NCBI GenBank assembly: GCA_034178815.1
Contig: JAXFQS010000077.1
Span: forward strand, 1 to 45,231
DNA from: JAXFQS01 sp034178815
GTDB taxonomy: Bacteria; Verrucomicrobiota; Kiritimatiellia; RFP12; DVOR01
Direction: 5' to 3'
DNA length: 45,231 nt
How positions within the stretch are numbered: position 1 is the first letter of the stretch; every line of letters begins with the position of its first letter. The position numbers and the translations under genes were made by a program. This document shows positions 1 to 7,890 of the stretch, in pieces. The notes under the pieces were generated by a model. It was given only the letters and a program-made list of their open reading frames with translations, did not search any database and was not told the origin of the DNA.

Positions 1-298
1 CTGAACTAGACCACAATATATTGTGCCGAATCCGCATTTCACCCCTATGCCAGGCAAGCGGTCAACCCACTGCCCCCGCCCTCGCCGGCGAAGCCCTAGC
101 GTCCGATTGCGCCGAGTGCCAGAAGGCAGACCCTAAGATACCAACCCAGTCCTCCTCGACCTACCTATCTTGGGGAGCCGCTGGAACCCACCTTGGAGGG
201 GGAGCGATACCCACCTCCGCCCCCGGCAGGTTGCAATCTCATGCCCCTATCCGCCGGCTCCCGACTGCTGGAGGAACGACGCGCCGTAGGGTTTCTGC
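1..298. other. Intergenic region with degenerate repeat-like motifs
   Basis: No convincing gene is seen here. Open frames exist, but they lack family-like sequence and a start signal. The stretch holds AAGATA (135-140) facing TATCTT (166-171). It also holds C-rich motifs around 186-247, including AGGTTGCAAT at 228-237, that resemble the AGGTTGCAACCT-type repeats found in other gaps of this window. It lies directly upstream of the psd promoter. Confidence 0.5.
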
Positions 299-327
299 TT
301 GATTTTTACGAGGCAGTTACCTATAAT
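299..327 (+). promoter_or_regulatory. Sigma-70-type promoter for psd operon
   Basis: The -35 box is TTGATT (299-304) and the -10 box is TATAAT (322-327), separated by exactly 17 bases. Both are close to the housekeeping consensus. Transcription would start near 334, leaving a leader of about 25 bases before the psd ATG at 358. Confidence 0.75.
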
Positions 328-357
328 ATCGACTTTAGGATTTTAACAAGGTTCTTT

Positions 358-1023
358 ATGAAAATTATTTCTGACGGTTGGGCGTGGATACTCGTGCCGC
401 TGGCGTTGGGAGGGGTCTATTGGGCGCTCGCGAAACAGTTCGGTCTACCAGGCGGGGTGATTTGCCCCGTAGCCGCCGGCTGCGTCATCTTCTCCCTCTT
501 TATGGTCTGGTTCTTCCGCAACCCTGAGCGCATTGCTCCGACGGGCGAAGGCTTGATTGTTTCGGGGGCCGAAGGCACCGTCCGCGCCGTCGAGACCATG
601 CCCCCGGATGAAGAGTTCTTCGACGGACGCCGCCCCGTGCGCGTGAGCGTCTTCCTATCCCCCCTCAATGTCCATGTCAACCGCTGTCCCCTCGCCGGAA
701 CTGTCCGCAGACTGGCCTACCGCGAAGGGCGTCACCTGCTGACCATGGACGAGCGTTCCGCCTTCTACAACCAGCACTCCATCATACTGATTGACGGCGA
801 CGATGGCACCCGATGCCTCTGCAAACAGATTACCGGGCCCATCGTCCGGCGCGTCGTTTATTGGCTCGCCGAACGCCAGCATGTCGAGCGCGGGGCGATA
901 CTCGGTATGATGAAATTCGGTTCGCGGATGGATGTCTGGCTGCCCGCCGACGAGGTCGACATCCTCGTGCGCCCCGGCGATAAAGTTCGTGCCGGAGAGA
1001 CCATCATCGCCAAGCGAAAGTAG
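358..1023 (+). CDS. psd: Phosphatidylserine decarboxylase, short form
   Basis: Makes phosphatidylethanolamine by decarboxylating phosphatidylserine at the inner membrane. The 221-residue protein belongs to the short PSD type. Two hydrophobic segments (about residues 10-27 and 31-53) are followed by the catalytic domain. The self-cleavage site is the Gly-Ser pair at about 188-189 in KFGSRMD, where the serine becomes the pyruvoyl group; the residues before it (GAILGMMKFGS) fit the family. The start is the ATG at 358, placed just after a clear promoter with AAGG upstream. An in-frame start at 193 would lie upstream of the promoter and add a non-family extension, so I rejected it. The next gene, pssA, supplies its substrate. 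Confidence 0.93.
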   Translation: MKIISDGWAWILVPLALGGVYWALAKQFGLPGGVICPVAAGCVIFSLFMVWFFRNPERIAPTGEGLIVSGAEGTVRAVETMPPDEEFFDGRRPVRVSVFLSPLNVHVNRCPLAGTVRRLAYREGRHLLTMDERSAFYNQHSIILIDGDDGTRCLCKQITGPIVRRVVYWLAERQHVERGAILGMMKFGSRMDVWLPADEVDILVRPGDKVRAGETIIAKRK

Positions 1024-1032
1024 GGTGCCGCC

Positions 1033-1797
1033 GTGAGTGATCTCTCCCGCAAGTGCCGTCTGAGCGTTGTCAACTTCATCACCACCGCCGCCCTCGTCTG
1101 CGGGTGCGTCAGCATCATCGCCGCGGCACGCGAAAACCTCTATCTGGCCGCACAACTCATTATGGCCGGAATGATTCTCGATGGGCTCGACGGTACCTTC
1201 GCCCGCCTCCTGAAAGCCGAATCACCCTTCGGCGCGGAACTCGACACCTTCGTCGACATAACCTGCTTCGGCGTTGCCCCCGCCTTGCTCGTCTACTTCG
1301 CCTCCCTGCACACCTGCGGCGTCTGGGGAATCATCCTCACCACCGCCATCATTATGTCCGGAGCGATGCGCCTGGCGCGCTTCAAAGTCGTCGACACCGA
1401 CCACGGAATGGGCGGCTATACCGGTATGCCAATCACCGCCAACGCCGGTCTTCTCGCCCTCGTCGTCTTGCTCGACCAGAGCCCCATCTGGGAAAACCCC
1501 GTCGCCGCCTGGCAAGTGCGCCCATCCTGGTTCAATATCACCGAAGGCCCCTTCGCGTGGGCTTTCTGGATCAACTGCGCCATAGGCCTCCTGCTACAAG
1601 TTTCCACCTTCCGTTACGGCAAACTCACAGCCCACCCCATCGGTCAGGCTATTGGCGTCGTGATGTTCCTCGGGCTCTTCATTACGCCCACAACCGCGTT
1701 CGTGGCCACCGTCTTCTGGTTGCTTCCCCTCGGGCTCTACTTCCAGTACCTCCAGCCCTTCGTCACAGCCTACTGTTCGAAAAGGACCAAACAATGA
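1033..1797 (+). CDS. pssA: CDP-diacylglycerol--serine O-phosphatidyltransferase
   Basis: Joins CDP-diacylglycerol and L-serine to give phosphatidylserine, the substrate of the psd product encoded nine bases upstream. The 254-residue protein is a multi-spanning membrane enzyme of the CDP-alcohol phosphatidyltransferase family. The signature D-x2-DG-x2-AR-x8-G-x3-D-x3-D is intact from D50 to D75 (DGLDGTFAR, then G67, D71 and D75). The start is a GTG at 1033. The stop codon (TGA 1795-1797) overlaps the ATG of the next gene, so translation of the two is probably coupled. Confidence 0.93.
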   Translation: MSDLSRKCRLSVVNFITTAALVCGCVSIIAAARENLYLAAQLIMAGMILDGLDGTFARLLKAESPFGAELDTFVDITCFGVAPALLVYFASLHTCGVWGIILTTAIIMSGAMRLARFKVVDTDHGMGGYTGMPITANAGLLALVVLLDQSPIWENPVAAWQVRPSWFNITEGPFAWAFWINCAIGLLLQVSTFRYGKLTAHPIGQAIGVVMFLGLFITPTTAFVATVFWLLPLGLYFQYLQPFVTAYCSKRTKQ

Positions 1798-2675
1798 GAA
1801 CCCACCTTGCATCCCTTGCACTGCTTCTCCTCCTGACTGCCGGTTGCTCCACCCTTGACCCGACCGCCAAGCCAGAACCAGTCCGTCACGCACAGGACTC
1901 CTTCCATATCGGTTTTGCCGGTTTCACCTTCGTCCGAGTCGGACTCGATAAAGCCATCGACACCCTCAAAGAGATGGATGTCCACTACCTTTGCGTCAAA
2001 GACTTCTTCCTCCCCTTCAAAGCCTCCGACGACGAAGTCGCCGCATTTAAAAAGCGGATGGCTGATGCCCAAATCACCCCCTACGCCATTGGACCGATTT
2101 ATTCCTCAACCAAGGAAGAGATTGATCGGGACTTCGCCTTTGCCCAAAAGTTGGGCGTCAACCTTATCGTCGGCGTACCAGTCTCCTACAAAGGAGGAGT
2201 AAAGGATTGGAGCAAGCAGGAGCCCAATGCCGCCCTTATCGACTATGTCGAACAGAAGGTCAAAGAAACCGGGCTTCGCTATGCCATCCATAACCATGGG
2301 CCCGATGGTGCCCCCTATGCCACCGCCAATGAACTGTGGGGCTACATCAAGGATAAAGATGCCCGGATTGGCTTTTGCCTCGATATTGGTCACAATGCCC
2401 GTTCCAACGAAGATCCTTGGACTGCGATTCGCCTCTACCGCGACCGTATCTTTGACATTCACTGGAAGAATATCACAGTATTCGCCAAATCCGGACATAG
2501 CCTCCCAGCCTCCCGCGGCAAACTCGACTACACCCAGTTTGTCAAGGCTCTGCGCGAGGTCGGCTATACCGGCGTGCTGGCCCTTGAATATGAAGCCGAT
2601 ATGGGCGATCCCTATCGCGGCATTGCCGAATCGATTGGCTATCTGCGTGGCATTCTGGACGCGACCGTCCGCTAG
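1794..2675 (+). CDS. Lipoprotein, sugar phosphate isomerase/epimerase-like TIM barrel
   Basis: A 293-residue protein with a lipoprotein signal peptide (hydrophobic stretch, then LTAGC, lipidation Cys18) followed by an AP-endonuclease-2/xylose-isomerase-like TIM barrel. Family-like segments include YAIHNHG, FCLDIGHN, DIHWKN and a late ALEYE, which carry the His, Asp and Glu residues that bind metal in this superfamily. The reaction is unknown; sugar isomerisation or epimerisation is the family norm. The ATG at 1794 overlaps the pssA stop. A much longer frame open upstream is an arginine-rich shadow of pssA. The oddity is location: the superfamily is mostly cytoplasmic, but this one is lipid-anchored and encoded beside lnt, which completes lipoprotein acylation. 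Confidence 0.8.
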   Translation: MRTHLASLALLLLLTAGCSTLDPTAKPEPVRHAQDSFHIGFAGFTFVRVGLDKAIDTLKEMDVHYLCVKDFFLPFKASDDEVAAFKKRMADAQITPYAIGPIYSSTKEEIDRDFAFAQKLGVNLIVGVPVSYKGGVKDWSKQEPNAALIDYVEQKVKETGLRYAIHNHGPDGAPYATANELWGYIKDKDARIGFCLDIGHNARSNEDPWTAIRLYRDRIFDIHWKNITVFAKSGHSLPASRGKLDYTQFVKALREVGYTGVLALEYEADMGDPYRGIAESIGYLRGILDATVR

Positions 2676-2735
2676 CCCCTCACCGCCCCTCACAAGGCCT
2701 GAGGAGCCCTCAAACCGAAGGCATTCTCACATCTG

Positions 2736-4406
2736 ATGTCCCGCCGAAGTCGTGTATTTGCAGCCCTAGCCGCTATCGTGGCTGGGCTCTTGCCCTTGGC
2801 GGCATTTCCCCCGTTCGGCGGTGCCGACTTGACGGCCTACCTGCAAACGATTGACCGCCCGACGAACGCACTTCCGCTCCCGGGTGATGCTACCATTTGC
2901 TGGATTGCTTGGGTTCCCCTGATTCTACTGGTACGCAGGGTTGCTCCGAGAAGAGCGTTTCTTTTGGGGTGGCTGGCGGGCACCGTACACTGGCTTTTCT
3001 CGCTTCATTGGCTCCTAGCGCTCGCCCACAACGGCGGGCCCTTCATTCTCGTTCTACTCGGCGAAGTAGCCTTATCCGTCTACCTCGGGCTCTATTGGGG
3101 GCTCTTCGCACAGGCGGATGCTTTTCTGCATGGTCTTGCCCGGGATCGTCCGCTGCCGACTACCGCCGCCCACCTCGCCGAGCCCTTTCTATGGATTGGC
3201 TGTGATTGGCTTCGTTCGTGGCTACTGACTGGTTTCCCCTGGAATCTTCCCGCCGTTGCACTCTCCCCGGCGCATCCACTTGCCCAGACGGCAGCGTTGG
3301 GAGGCGCGATTGCGGTGTCTTGGCCGATACTTACCGCGAATGGTCTTGTCGCGACGCTTCTTGATCGGTTTGGTCACACGCTATTCCGACGGCCATTACC
3401 CCGCTCGGGCTTGCAAACACTCGTGCCGCTTGCCGTCTTGCTTGCCCTCCAGTTCTATGGTCTCAACTATCTCCGCTCGGTCAACCGTCTCTATGCCCAG
3501 GCTCCCACCACGCGAATCGCCTACTGTCAAACGAACGCCGCCTGCAATCCCCAGCGACAAACTGCCGAACTAGCCGACCGCTTCGAACATCTGCTGCAAC
3601 AAGTCCGCCATGTTTCCGTGCTGCACCCCGATCTAGTCCTTTGGCCTGAGAGTGCCCTCTTCTACGCCCTGCCGCAGACTTATCCCACCTCGCTTGCGAC
3701 CCGTGCGGCGACCATCGCAAAAGCGCCGATCCTGACGGGGTGCGCCCTCGTCGAAGGACAGTCCTTCTACAATTCCGCAGCCCTGTTTCGCCCCGGAGAC
3801 ACCACTTACGCCGCCATTCGCCACAAGCGCCATCTCGTCCCCTTCGGCGAATATATTCCGCTTGACAAAACCATTCCCTGGCTCCAACGCCTTGTGCCGA
3901 CCGGTGCGTCCTGCAGCCCGGGCCACGATTCAACTCCTATCGACATTCCCCTTAAAGAGCGTCCCCCCCTGCGCCTAGCCCCGCTAATCTGCTACGAGGA
4001 CATCTACTCCACACTCGCCCGGGATGCCGCCCGCCACCAGGCCAACATCCTTGTCAACCTTTCCAATGATAACTGGTTCGACGGCTCCTGCGAGTTACGC
4101 CTCCACCTGGCGCAAAGTGCCTACCGTGCGGTCGAAACCGGCCTTCCGCTCTTGCGCGTCTGCAACGGTGGAGTCAGCGCCGTGGTCACGCCGGCAGGGA
4201 GGGCTACGCCGTGTACGAGCGATGGTACCCGTCTGGAAGGTTTTGCCGCCAGCGGTGTTTGGACCGTGCCCTATCTACAGACACCGCCGCGCACGTTTTA
4301 CAGCCGATTCGGCAACTGGATTTGCGCCATTCCGTCCGCAATTTTACTCCTCGTGACCTTACTTTGCTCCTTGAGGCACCCGCTTCCCCCTCCCGAAGGG
4401 AAGTGA
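2736..4406 (+). CDS. lnt: Apolipoprotein N-acyltransferase
   Basis: Transfers the third acyl chain to the N-terminal cysteine of lipoproteins on the periplasmic side of the inner membrane. The 556-residue protein has an N-terminal half rich in membrane segments, a carbon-nitrogen hydrolase domain from about residue 258, and a final membrane helix. The catalytic triad is visible: Glu305 in LWPESALF, Lys364 in HKRHLVPFGEYIP and Cys419 in LICYEDIYS. The later NLSNDNWF segment is also typical. Phosphatidylethanolamine, made by the psd-pssA products upstream, is a preferred acyl donor for Lnt, which makes the cluster coherent. The protein is somewhat longer than the E. coli enzyme, mainly through inserts in the membrane half. 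Confidence 0.92.
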   Translation: MSRRSRVFAALAAIVAGLLPLAAFPPFGGADLTAYLQTIDRPTNALPLPGDATICWIAWVPLILLVRRVAPRRAFLLGWLAGTVHWLFSLHWLLALAHNGGPFILVLLGEVALSVYLGLYWGLFAQADAFLHGLARDRPLPTTAAHLAEPFLWIGCDWLRSWLLTGFPWNLPAVALSPAHPLAQTAALGGAIAVSWPILTANGLVATLLDRFGHTLFRRPLPRSGLQTLVPLAVLLALQFYGLNYLRSVNRLYAQAPTTRIAYCQTNAACNPQRQTAELADRFEHLLQQVRHVSVLHPDLVLWPESALFYALPQTYPTSLATRAATIAKAPILTGCALVEGQSFYNSAALFRPGDTTYAAIRHKRHLVPFGEYIPLDKTIPWLQRLVPTGASCSPGHDSTPIDIPLKERPPLRLAPLICYEDIYSTLARDAARHQANILVNLSNDNWFDGSCELRLHLAQSAYRAVETGLPLLRVCNGGVSAVVTPAGRATPCTSDGTRLEGFAASGVWTVPYLQTPPRTFYSRFGNWICAIPSAILLLVTLLCSLRHPLPPPEGK

Positions 4407-4453
4407 TTTAGGGCAAGAGGTTGGAGGAAATCCCCTTCGTACGCGCTTTTCGC

Positions 4454-4482
4454 TTGAAATCCAACCCGTTCTGACTGATAAT
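4454..4482 (+). promoter_or_regulatory. Sigma-70-type promoter for moxR operon
   Basis: TTGAAA (4454-4459) and GATAAT (4477-4482) lie 17 bases apart, close to the housekeeping consensus. Transcription would start near 4489, about 60 bases before the moxR ATG. The hexamers sit in the only gap between lnt and moxR, so moxR through the M20 peptidase gene probably form one transcription unit. Confidence 0.7.
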
Positions 4483-4550
4483 ATCTCTGCGAAAAGGGAG
4501 TCGCACGACCCACTCCGGCAGACCACCGGTCACCCAACCTGAGAGCACCT

Positions 4551-5495
4551 ATGGACATTCAGAACGCAGCCCAGACACTTGAGAAAATCCGCACTGAAGT
4601 CGCCAAGACCCTAGTCGGGCAGGAGCGCCTACTCGACCACCTGCTTATCGCGCTCGTAGCCGAAGGCCATATCCTGCTAGAAGGCGTCCCCGGGCTTGCC
4701 AAAACCACCGTCGTGCGAGCCCTCGCCCAAGCCCTCGGACTCCAGTTCCAGCGCATCAGCTTCACCCCCGACCTTCTCCCCGGTGACATTGTCGGCACCC
4801 TCGTCTACAACCAGAAGGCCGCCACCTTCGAGCCGAAAAAGGGGCCGGTTTTTACCAACCTCTTGCTGGCAGACGAAGTAAACCGTGCACCCGCAAAGGT
4901 GCAATCTGCACTACTCGAAGCTATGCAGGAACGCCAGGTCACCCTTGGCGAGACCACCTACCCCCTCCCCAAACCCTTTCTCGTAATGGCCACGCAGAAC
5001 CCCATCGAACTGGAAGGAACCTACCCGCTCCCAGAAGCCCAGACCGACCGCTTCATGCTCAAATGCCTCGTCACCCATCCCTCGCGAGACGACGAGCGCC
5101 GCATTATGAACCGCTTCACCCGCCCCCAAACCATAACCCCATCGACTGTCACCACACCCGAAGACCTCGTCGCCCTGCGCCAAACCTTCCAAGAAGTCTA
5201 TTGTGACGAGAAAGTCGGTGACTACATCCTCGACATCGTCTTTGCCACCCGCGACCCCAACCGAGCCAAATACATCCGCCTCGGAGCCTCGCCACGCGCC
5301 ACCATCAACCTCAACCTCGCCGCCCGCGCCAATGCCCTCCTCCGCGCCCGTGCCTACGCCACTCCGCAGGATGTGAAAGACATTGCCCACGATGTCCTCC
5401 GCCATCGAATCGCCCTCACCTACGAGGCGGAAGCCGAGAACATCACCGCCGACACCCTCATCGACGATATCCTCAATACCGTCCCCGTTCCCTGA
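4551..5495 (+). CDS. MoxR-family AAA+ ATPase
   Basis: A 314-residue AAA+ ATPase of the MoxR family, a chaperone-like class thought to help assemble or activate partner proteins that carry von Willebrand A domains. The Walker A motif GVPGLAKTT spans about residues 45-53 and Walker B LLLADE about 104-109. Sensor 1 sits in ATQNP (147-151), and EAQTDRFM carries the arginine region. It is the first gene after a strong promoter. The next genes encode a DUF58 protein and a BatD-like membrane protein, the usual partners of MoxR. The ribosome binding site is weak (GAGAG about five bases upstream). Its physiological client is not shown by sequence. Confidence 0.92.
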   Translation: MDIQNAAQTLEKIRTEVAKTLVGQERLLDHLLIALVAEGHILLEGVPGLAKTTVVRALAQALGLQFQRISFTPDLLPGDIVGTLVYNQKAATFEPKKGPVFTNLLLADEVNRAPAKVQSALLEAMQERQVTLGETTYPLPKPFLVMATQNPIELEGTYPLPEAQTDRFMLKCLVTHPSRDDERRIMNRFTRPQTITPSTVTTPEDLVALRQTFQEVYCDEKVGDYILDIVFATRDPNRAKYIRLGASPRATINLNLAARANALLRARAYATPQDVKDIAHDVLRHRIALTYEAEAENITADTLIDDILNTVPVP

Positions 5496-5509
5496 TTCCC
5501 CCGCCGCGC

Positions 5510-6388
5510 ATGGATACCGAAGAACTGATGCGCCAGGTCGGGCGGATCAAGATCCTCACCCGCAAACTTCTCGACGAACGCCTAATCGGCGACTACCACT
5601 CCATCTTCAAAGGACAAGGCGTCGAATTCGACGAAGTCCGCCCCTACGAGCCGGGCGACGATGTCCGCCAAATAGACTGGAATGTCACCGCGCGGATAGG
5701 CACCCCATACATCAAACGCTTCTGCGAAGAGCGCGAGTTGACCGTCCTCTTCCTCGTCGATGTCTCGGGCTCCCAAGCCTTTGGAAGCGCCTGCCAGACC
5801 AAACAGCACCTGGCCGCCGAAGTCGCATCCCTGCTCGCACTGGCCGCCATCCAAAATCAAGACAAAGCCGGGCTCATTCTCTTCGCCGACACCATCCTTC
5901 ACCGCCTAGCCCCCAGACGCGGACGCACCGCCGCTCTTCGCATTGTGCGCGAAGTCCTCGCAGCCCAGGCAACCGGACGACAGACTGACCTCGCGGGCGC
6001 CCTTCGCTTCCTCGACCGCGTACAGAAACGCAAAGCCCTCGTCTTCATCCTCTCCGACTTCCAATGCGATGGTTGGGAAGATCCCCTACGCATTCTCTCC
6101 CGCAAGCACGACATCATCGCCTGCCCCATCAGCGCACCGGCGGAGAGTGATCTCCCCAATGTCGGGCTCGTCGAACTGCGCGACCCTGAGACTGGCGAAG
6201 TGCAACTCGTCGACACCTCCTCAAAGCAGATTCGCGAAGCCTTCCAGACCGCCGCCCGCGCCGATTCAAGCCGCCTCACGCAGACCTTTCAAGCCGCCCG
6301 AATCGATGTACTCCCGCTCTCCACCGAGCGTCCCTACCTAGATGATGTGCGCGCCCTTTTCGTGCAACGCCGAGCCCGCCGGAGGTGA
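5510..6388 (+). CDS. DUF58 domain protein (VWA-like)
   Basis: A 292-residue DUF58 protein. The family hallmark EFDEVRPYEPGDDVRQIDWN is present, followed by PYIKRFCEERELTVLFLVD and a metal-site-like DVSGSQAFGS that matches the first motif of a von Willebrand A fold. It has no signal peptide and no clear membrane segment. It follows moxR by 14 bases and precedes a BatD/DUF4381-like gene, the common MoxR module order. These modules are usually linked to envelope integrity or to maturation of metal enzymes. No specific role can be read here. Confidence 0.9.
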   Translation: MDTEELMRQVGRIKILTRKLLDERLIGDYHSIFKGQGVEFDEVRPYEPGDDVRQIDWNVTARIGTPYIKRFCEERELTVLFLVDVSGSQAFGSACQTKQHLAAEVASLLALAAIQNQDKAGLILFADTILHRLAPRRGRTAALRIVREVLAAQATGRQTDLAGALRFLDRVQKRKALVFILSDFQCDGWEDPLRILSRKHDIIACPISAPAESDLPNVGLVELRDPETGEVQLVDTSSKQIREAFQTAARADSSRLTQTFQAARIDVLPLSTERPYLDDVRALFVQRRARRR

Positions 6389-6394
6389 TTTGTC

Positions 6395-7300
6395 ATGCTG
6401 CTGTCCTTTTTGCTTCCCCTCCTGGCGACCGTCAACCTGCTTGACCAACCCGAGTGCACCCTTACCCTCAAAGCGCCCGATGCCATCGACCCATCCAAAG
6501 ACACCCTTGTCGAATTGGTCTGCCGCACACCGACCAATACGACTGTCCACATCCTTGACCTCGACGACCGTTGGCAAGGATTCGCCCAGTGCGAATCGAT
6601 TCCTCCCCAACGCCGCATCGAGGGAGAGGTTGCGGTTGTCTCCACCCGACTGCGCTTGACGCCGAAACCGACCCCGCCTTATCGCTTGGCCCCGTTCGTA
6701 TTGGAGGCCACCACCCCGTCCGGGAAGCGTGAATACGCCACCGCCTCCCACCGCTTCGCAATGAAGCGACTCCCTGATGCGCCGACGACGCCGTGGGAAC
6801 TAGACCGCACGCCTATTTCCGTTGCGGTCGGCTGGCAGGGGATTCTACGATACACCCTCTATGTCTTCACATTCGCCCTTCTGGCCCTGCTCTTCTGGCG
6901 CCTCTCCCGAAGCCTTCGCCGGCGGGTTTCAGAGGCGCACTACACCCCTGCACAGAGGGCTTTGGCCGACCTCGAACGGCTCTTGGCTCAGAACCTTCCG
7001 ACGCGTGGAAGAGTCAAGGACTTCTATATCGGTATCACGCGCATTGTCCGGCAGTATATCCAGCGCACGACTGGCATACGAGCCACAAACCAGACTACCG
7101 AAGAGTTCCTCCTCAGTGCCAAGGAGCACGCCATTTCAAAGACCATCACGCAGACGCTCGGAGCCTTCCTCCACGCTGCGGACTTTGTCAAATTCGCCCG
7201 AGCCCAAGCCACGCCAGAGGATATCGATCGTGCTGTCGAAACGGCTCGCACCTTTATCGAATCCGACGAGCGCGAACGCCAATCCCAGGGGCAGTCGTGA
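6395..7300 (+). CDS. BatD/DUF4381-like membrane protein
   Basis: A 301-residue membrane protein. It has an N-terminal signal-like segment (1-14), an extracytoplasmic beta-rich domain (about 20-140), one membrane helix (about 150-170) with a basic cytoplasmic flank, then a helical cytoplasmic domain (about 183-293) resembling the C-terminal part of BatD and DUF4381 proteins. It begins six bases after the DUF58 stop. Its stop (TGA 7298-7300) overlaps the GTG of the HAD gene. The order MoxR, DUF58, BatD-like suggests that the cytoplasmic domain contacts the MoxR/DUF58 pair, while the outer domain senses or binds something in the periplasm. The assignment rests on architecture and neighbours more than on strong motifs. 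Confidence 0.7.
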   Translation: MLLSFLLPLLATVNLLDQPECTLTLKAPDAIDPSKDTLVELVCRTPTNTTVHILDLDDRWQGFAQCESIPPQRRIEGEVAVVSTRLRLTPKPTPPYRLAPFVLEATTPSGKREYATASHRFAMKRLPDAPTTPWELDRTPISVAVGWQGILRYTLYVFTFALLALLFWRLSRSLRRRVSEAHYTPAQRALADLERLLAQNLPTRGRVKDFYIGITRIVRQYIQRTTGIRATNQTTEEFLLSAKEHAISKTITQTLGAFLHAADFVKFARAQATPEDIDRAVETARTFIESDERERQSQGQS

Positions 7301-7890
7301 AGCCGCTAATCTGCATTGATTTCGACGATGTCCTTACCGAAACGGCACGGGCGCTGGCGTTGCTCTCAGGGCAACTTTTCGGGACGCGCGTAGCCTACCA
7401 AGAGATTGGATGTTTTGATTTGGGCGTGGCATTCGGGCTGGATGCGTCTCAACTGGAGACGCTGATGGAACGGGCGCACGAGGCATCTTTCTTGGAGGCC
7501 CTCGAACCGGTTTCCGGTGCCATCGAGGCATTGCGTGATCTGTCCGGGAAGGCTGATATCGAGATTGTCACGGGGCGTCCGCCTATCTGTCACGAGGCTT
7601 CGCGCAAATGGCTCGCGAGGTTTGACCTCGACCTCCCGGTTTTGCATATCGACAAGTACGGCAGATTCCCCAAAGGCACGCCGGAGAGCCTATCCGTCGA
7701 GGCTTTCGCCGCGCGCCCTTACCGGGTGGCGGTGGATGACTCCCCTATTGCCTTGAAGCAACTCGCAGCCCGGCGGAATTGCTCCGTATTTGTTTTCGAC
7801 CGTCCCTGGAATCTTGCGTGCGAACTGCCTCGTTGCAGGCGGGCGGCTAATTGGTCAGAACTGCATCCACTGGTACTCGAACTGCTATGA
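7297..7890 (+). CDS. HAD-family phosphatase (5'-nucleotidase-like)
   Basis: A 197-residue haloacid-dehalogenase-superfamily protein, cytoplasmic and probably a small-molecule phosphatase. Motif I is IDFDDVLTET with nucleophile Asp8 and acid/base Asp10. Motif II is in EIVTGRP, and the C-terminal motif with VAVDDSPIA supplies the magnesium-binding acids. The DFDDVL..T pattern resembles 5'-nucleotidases of the NT5C/YqfW type. The start is the GTG at 7297, which overlaps the previous stop. A long frame open from 6793 is an out-of-frame shadow over the BatD-like gene. The ATG of the next gene overlaps its stop at 7887-7890, so all three are translationally coupled. The substrate is not known. Confidence 0.83.
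   Translation: MKPLICIDFDDVLTETARALALLSGQLFGTRVAYQEIGCFDLGVAFGLDASQLETLMERAHEASFLEALEPVSGAIEALRDLSGKADIEIVTGRPPICHEASRKWLARFDLDLPVLHIDKYGRFPKGTPESLSVEAFAARPYRVAVDDSPIALKQLAARRNCSVFVFDRPWNLACELPRCRRAANWSELHPLVLELL

Noticed and set aside
21..302. 93-codon open frame at the left edge
   Set aside because: Composition is unlike a gene, there is no ribosome binding site, and it lies over repeat-like DNA and the psd promoter.
1053..1793. Long N-terminal extension of the TIM-barrel lipoprotein frame
   Set aside because: Arginine-rich shadow of pssA; the lipoprotein signal begins at the ATG at 1794.
6793..7296. Upstream extension of the HAD phosphatase frame
   Set aside because: Runs out of frame over the BatD-like gene; the family sequence starts at the GTG at 7297.
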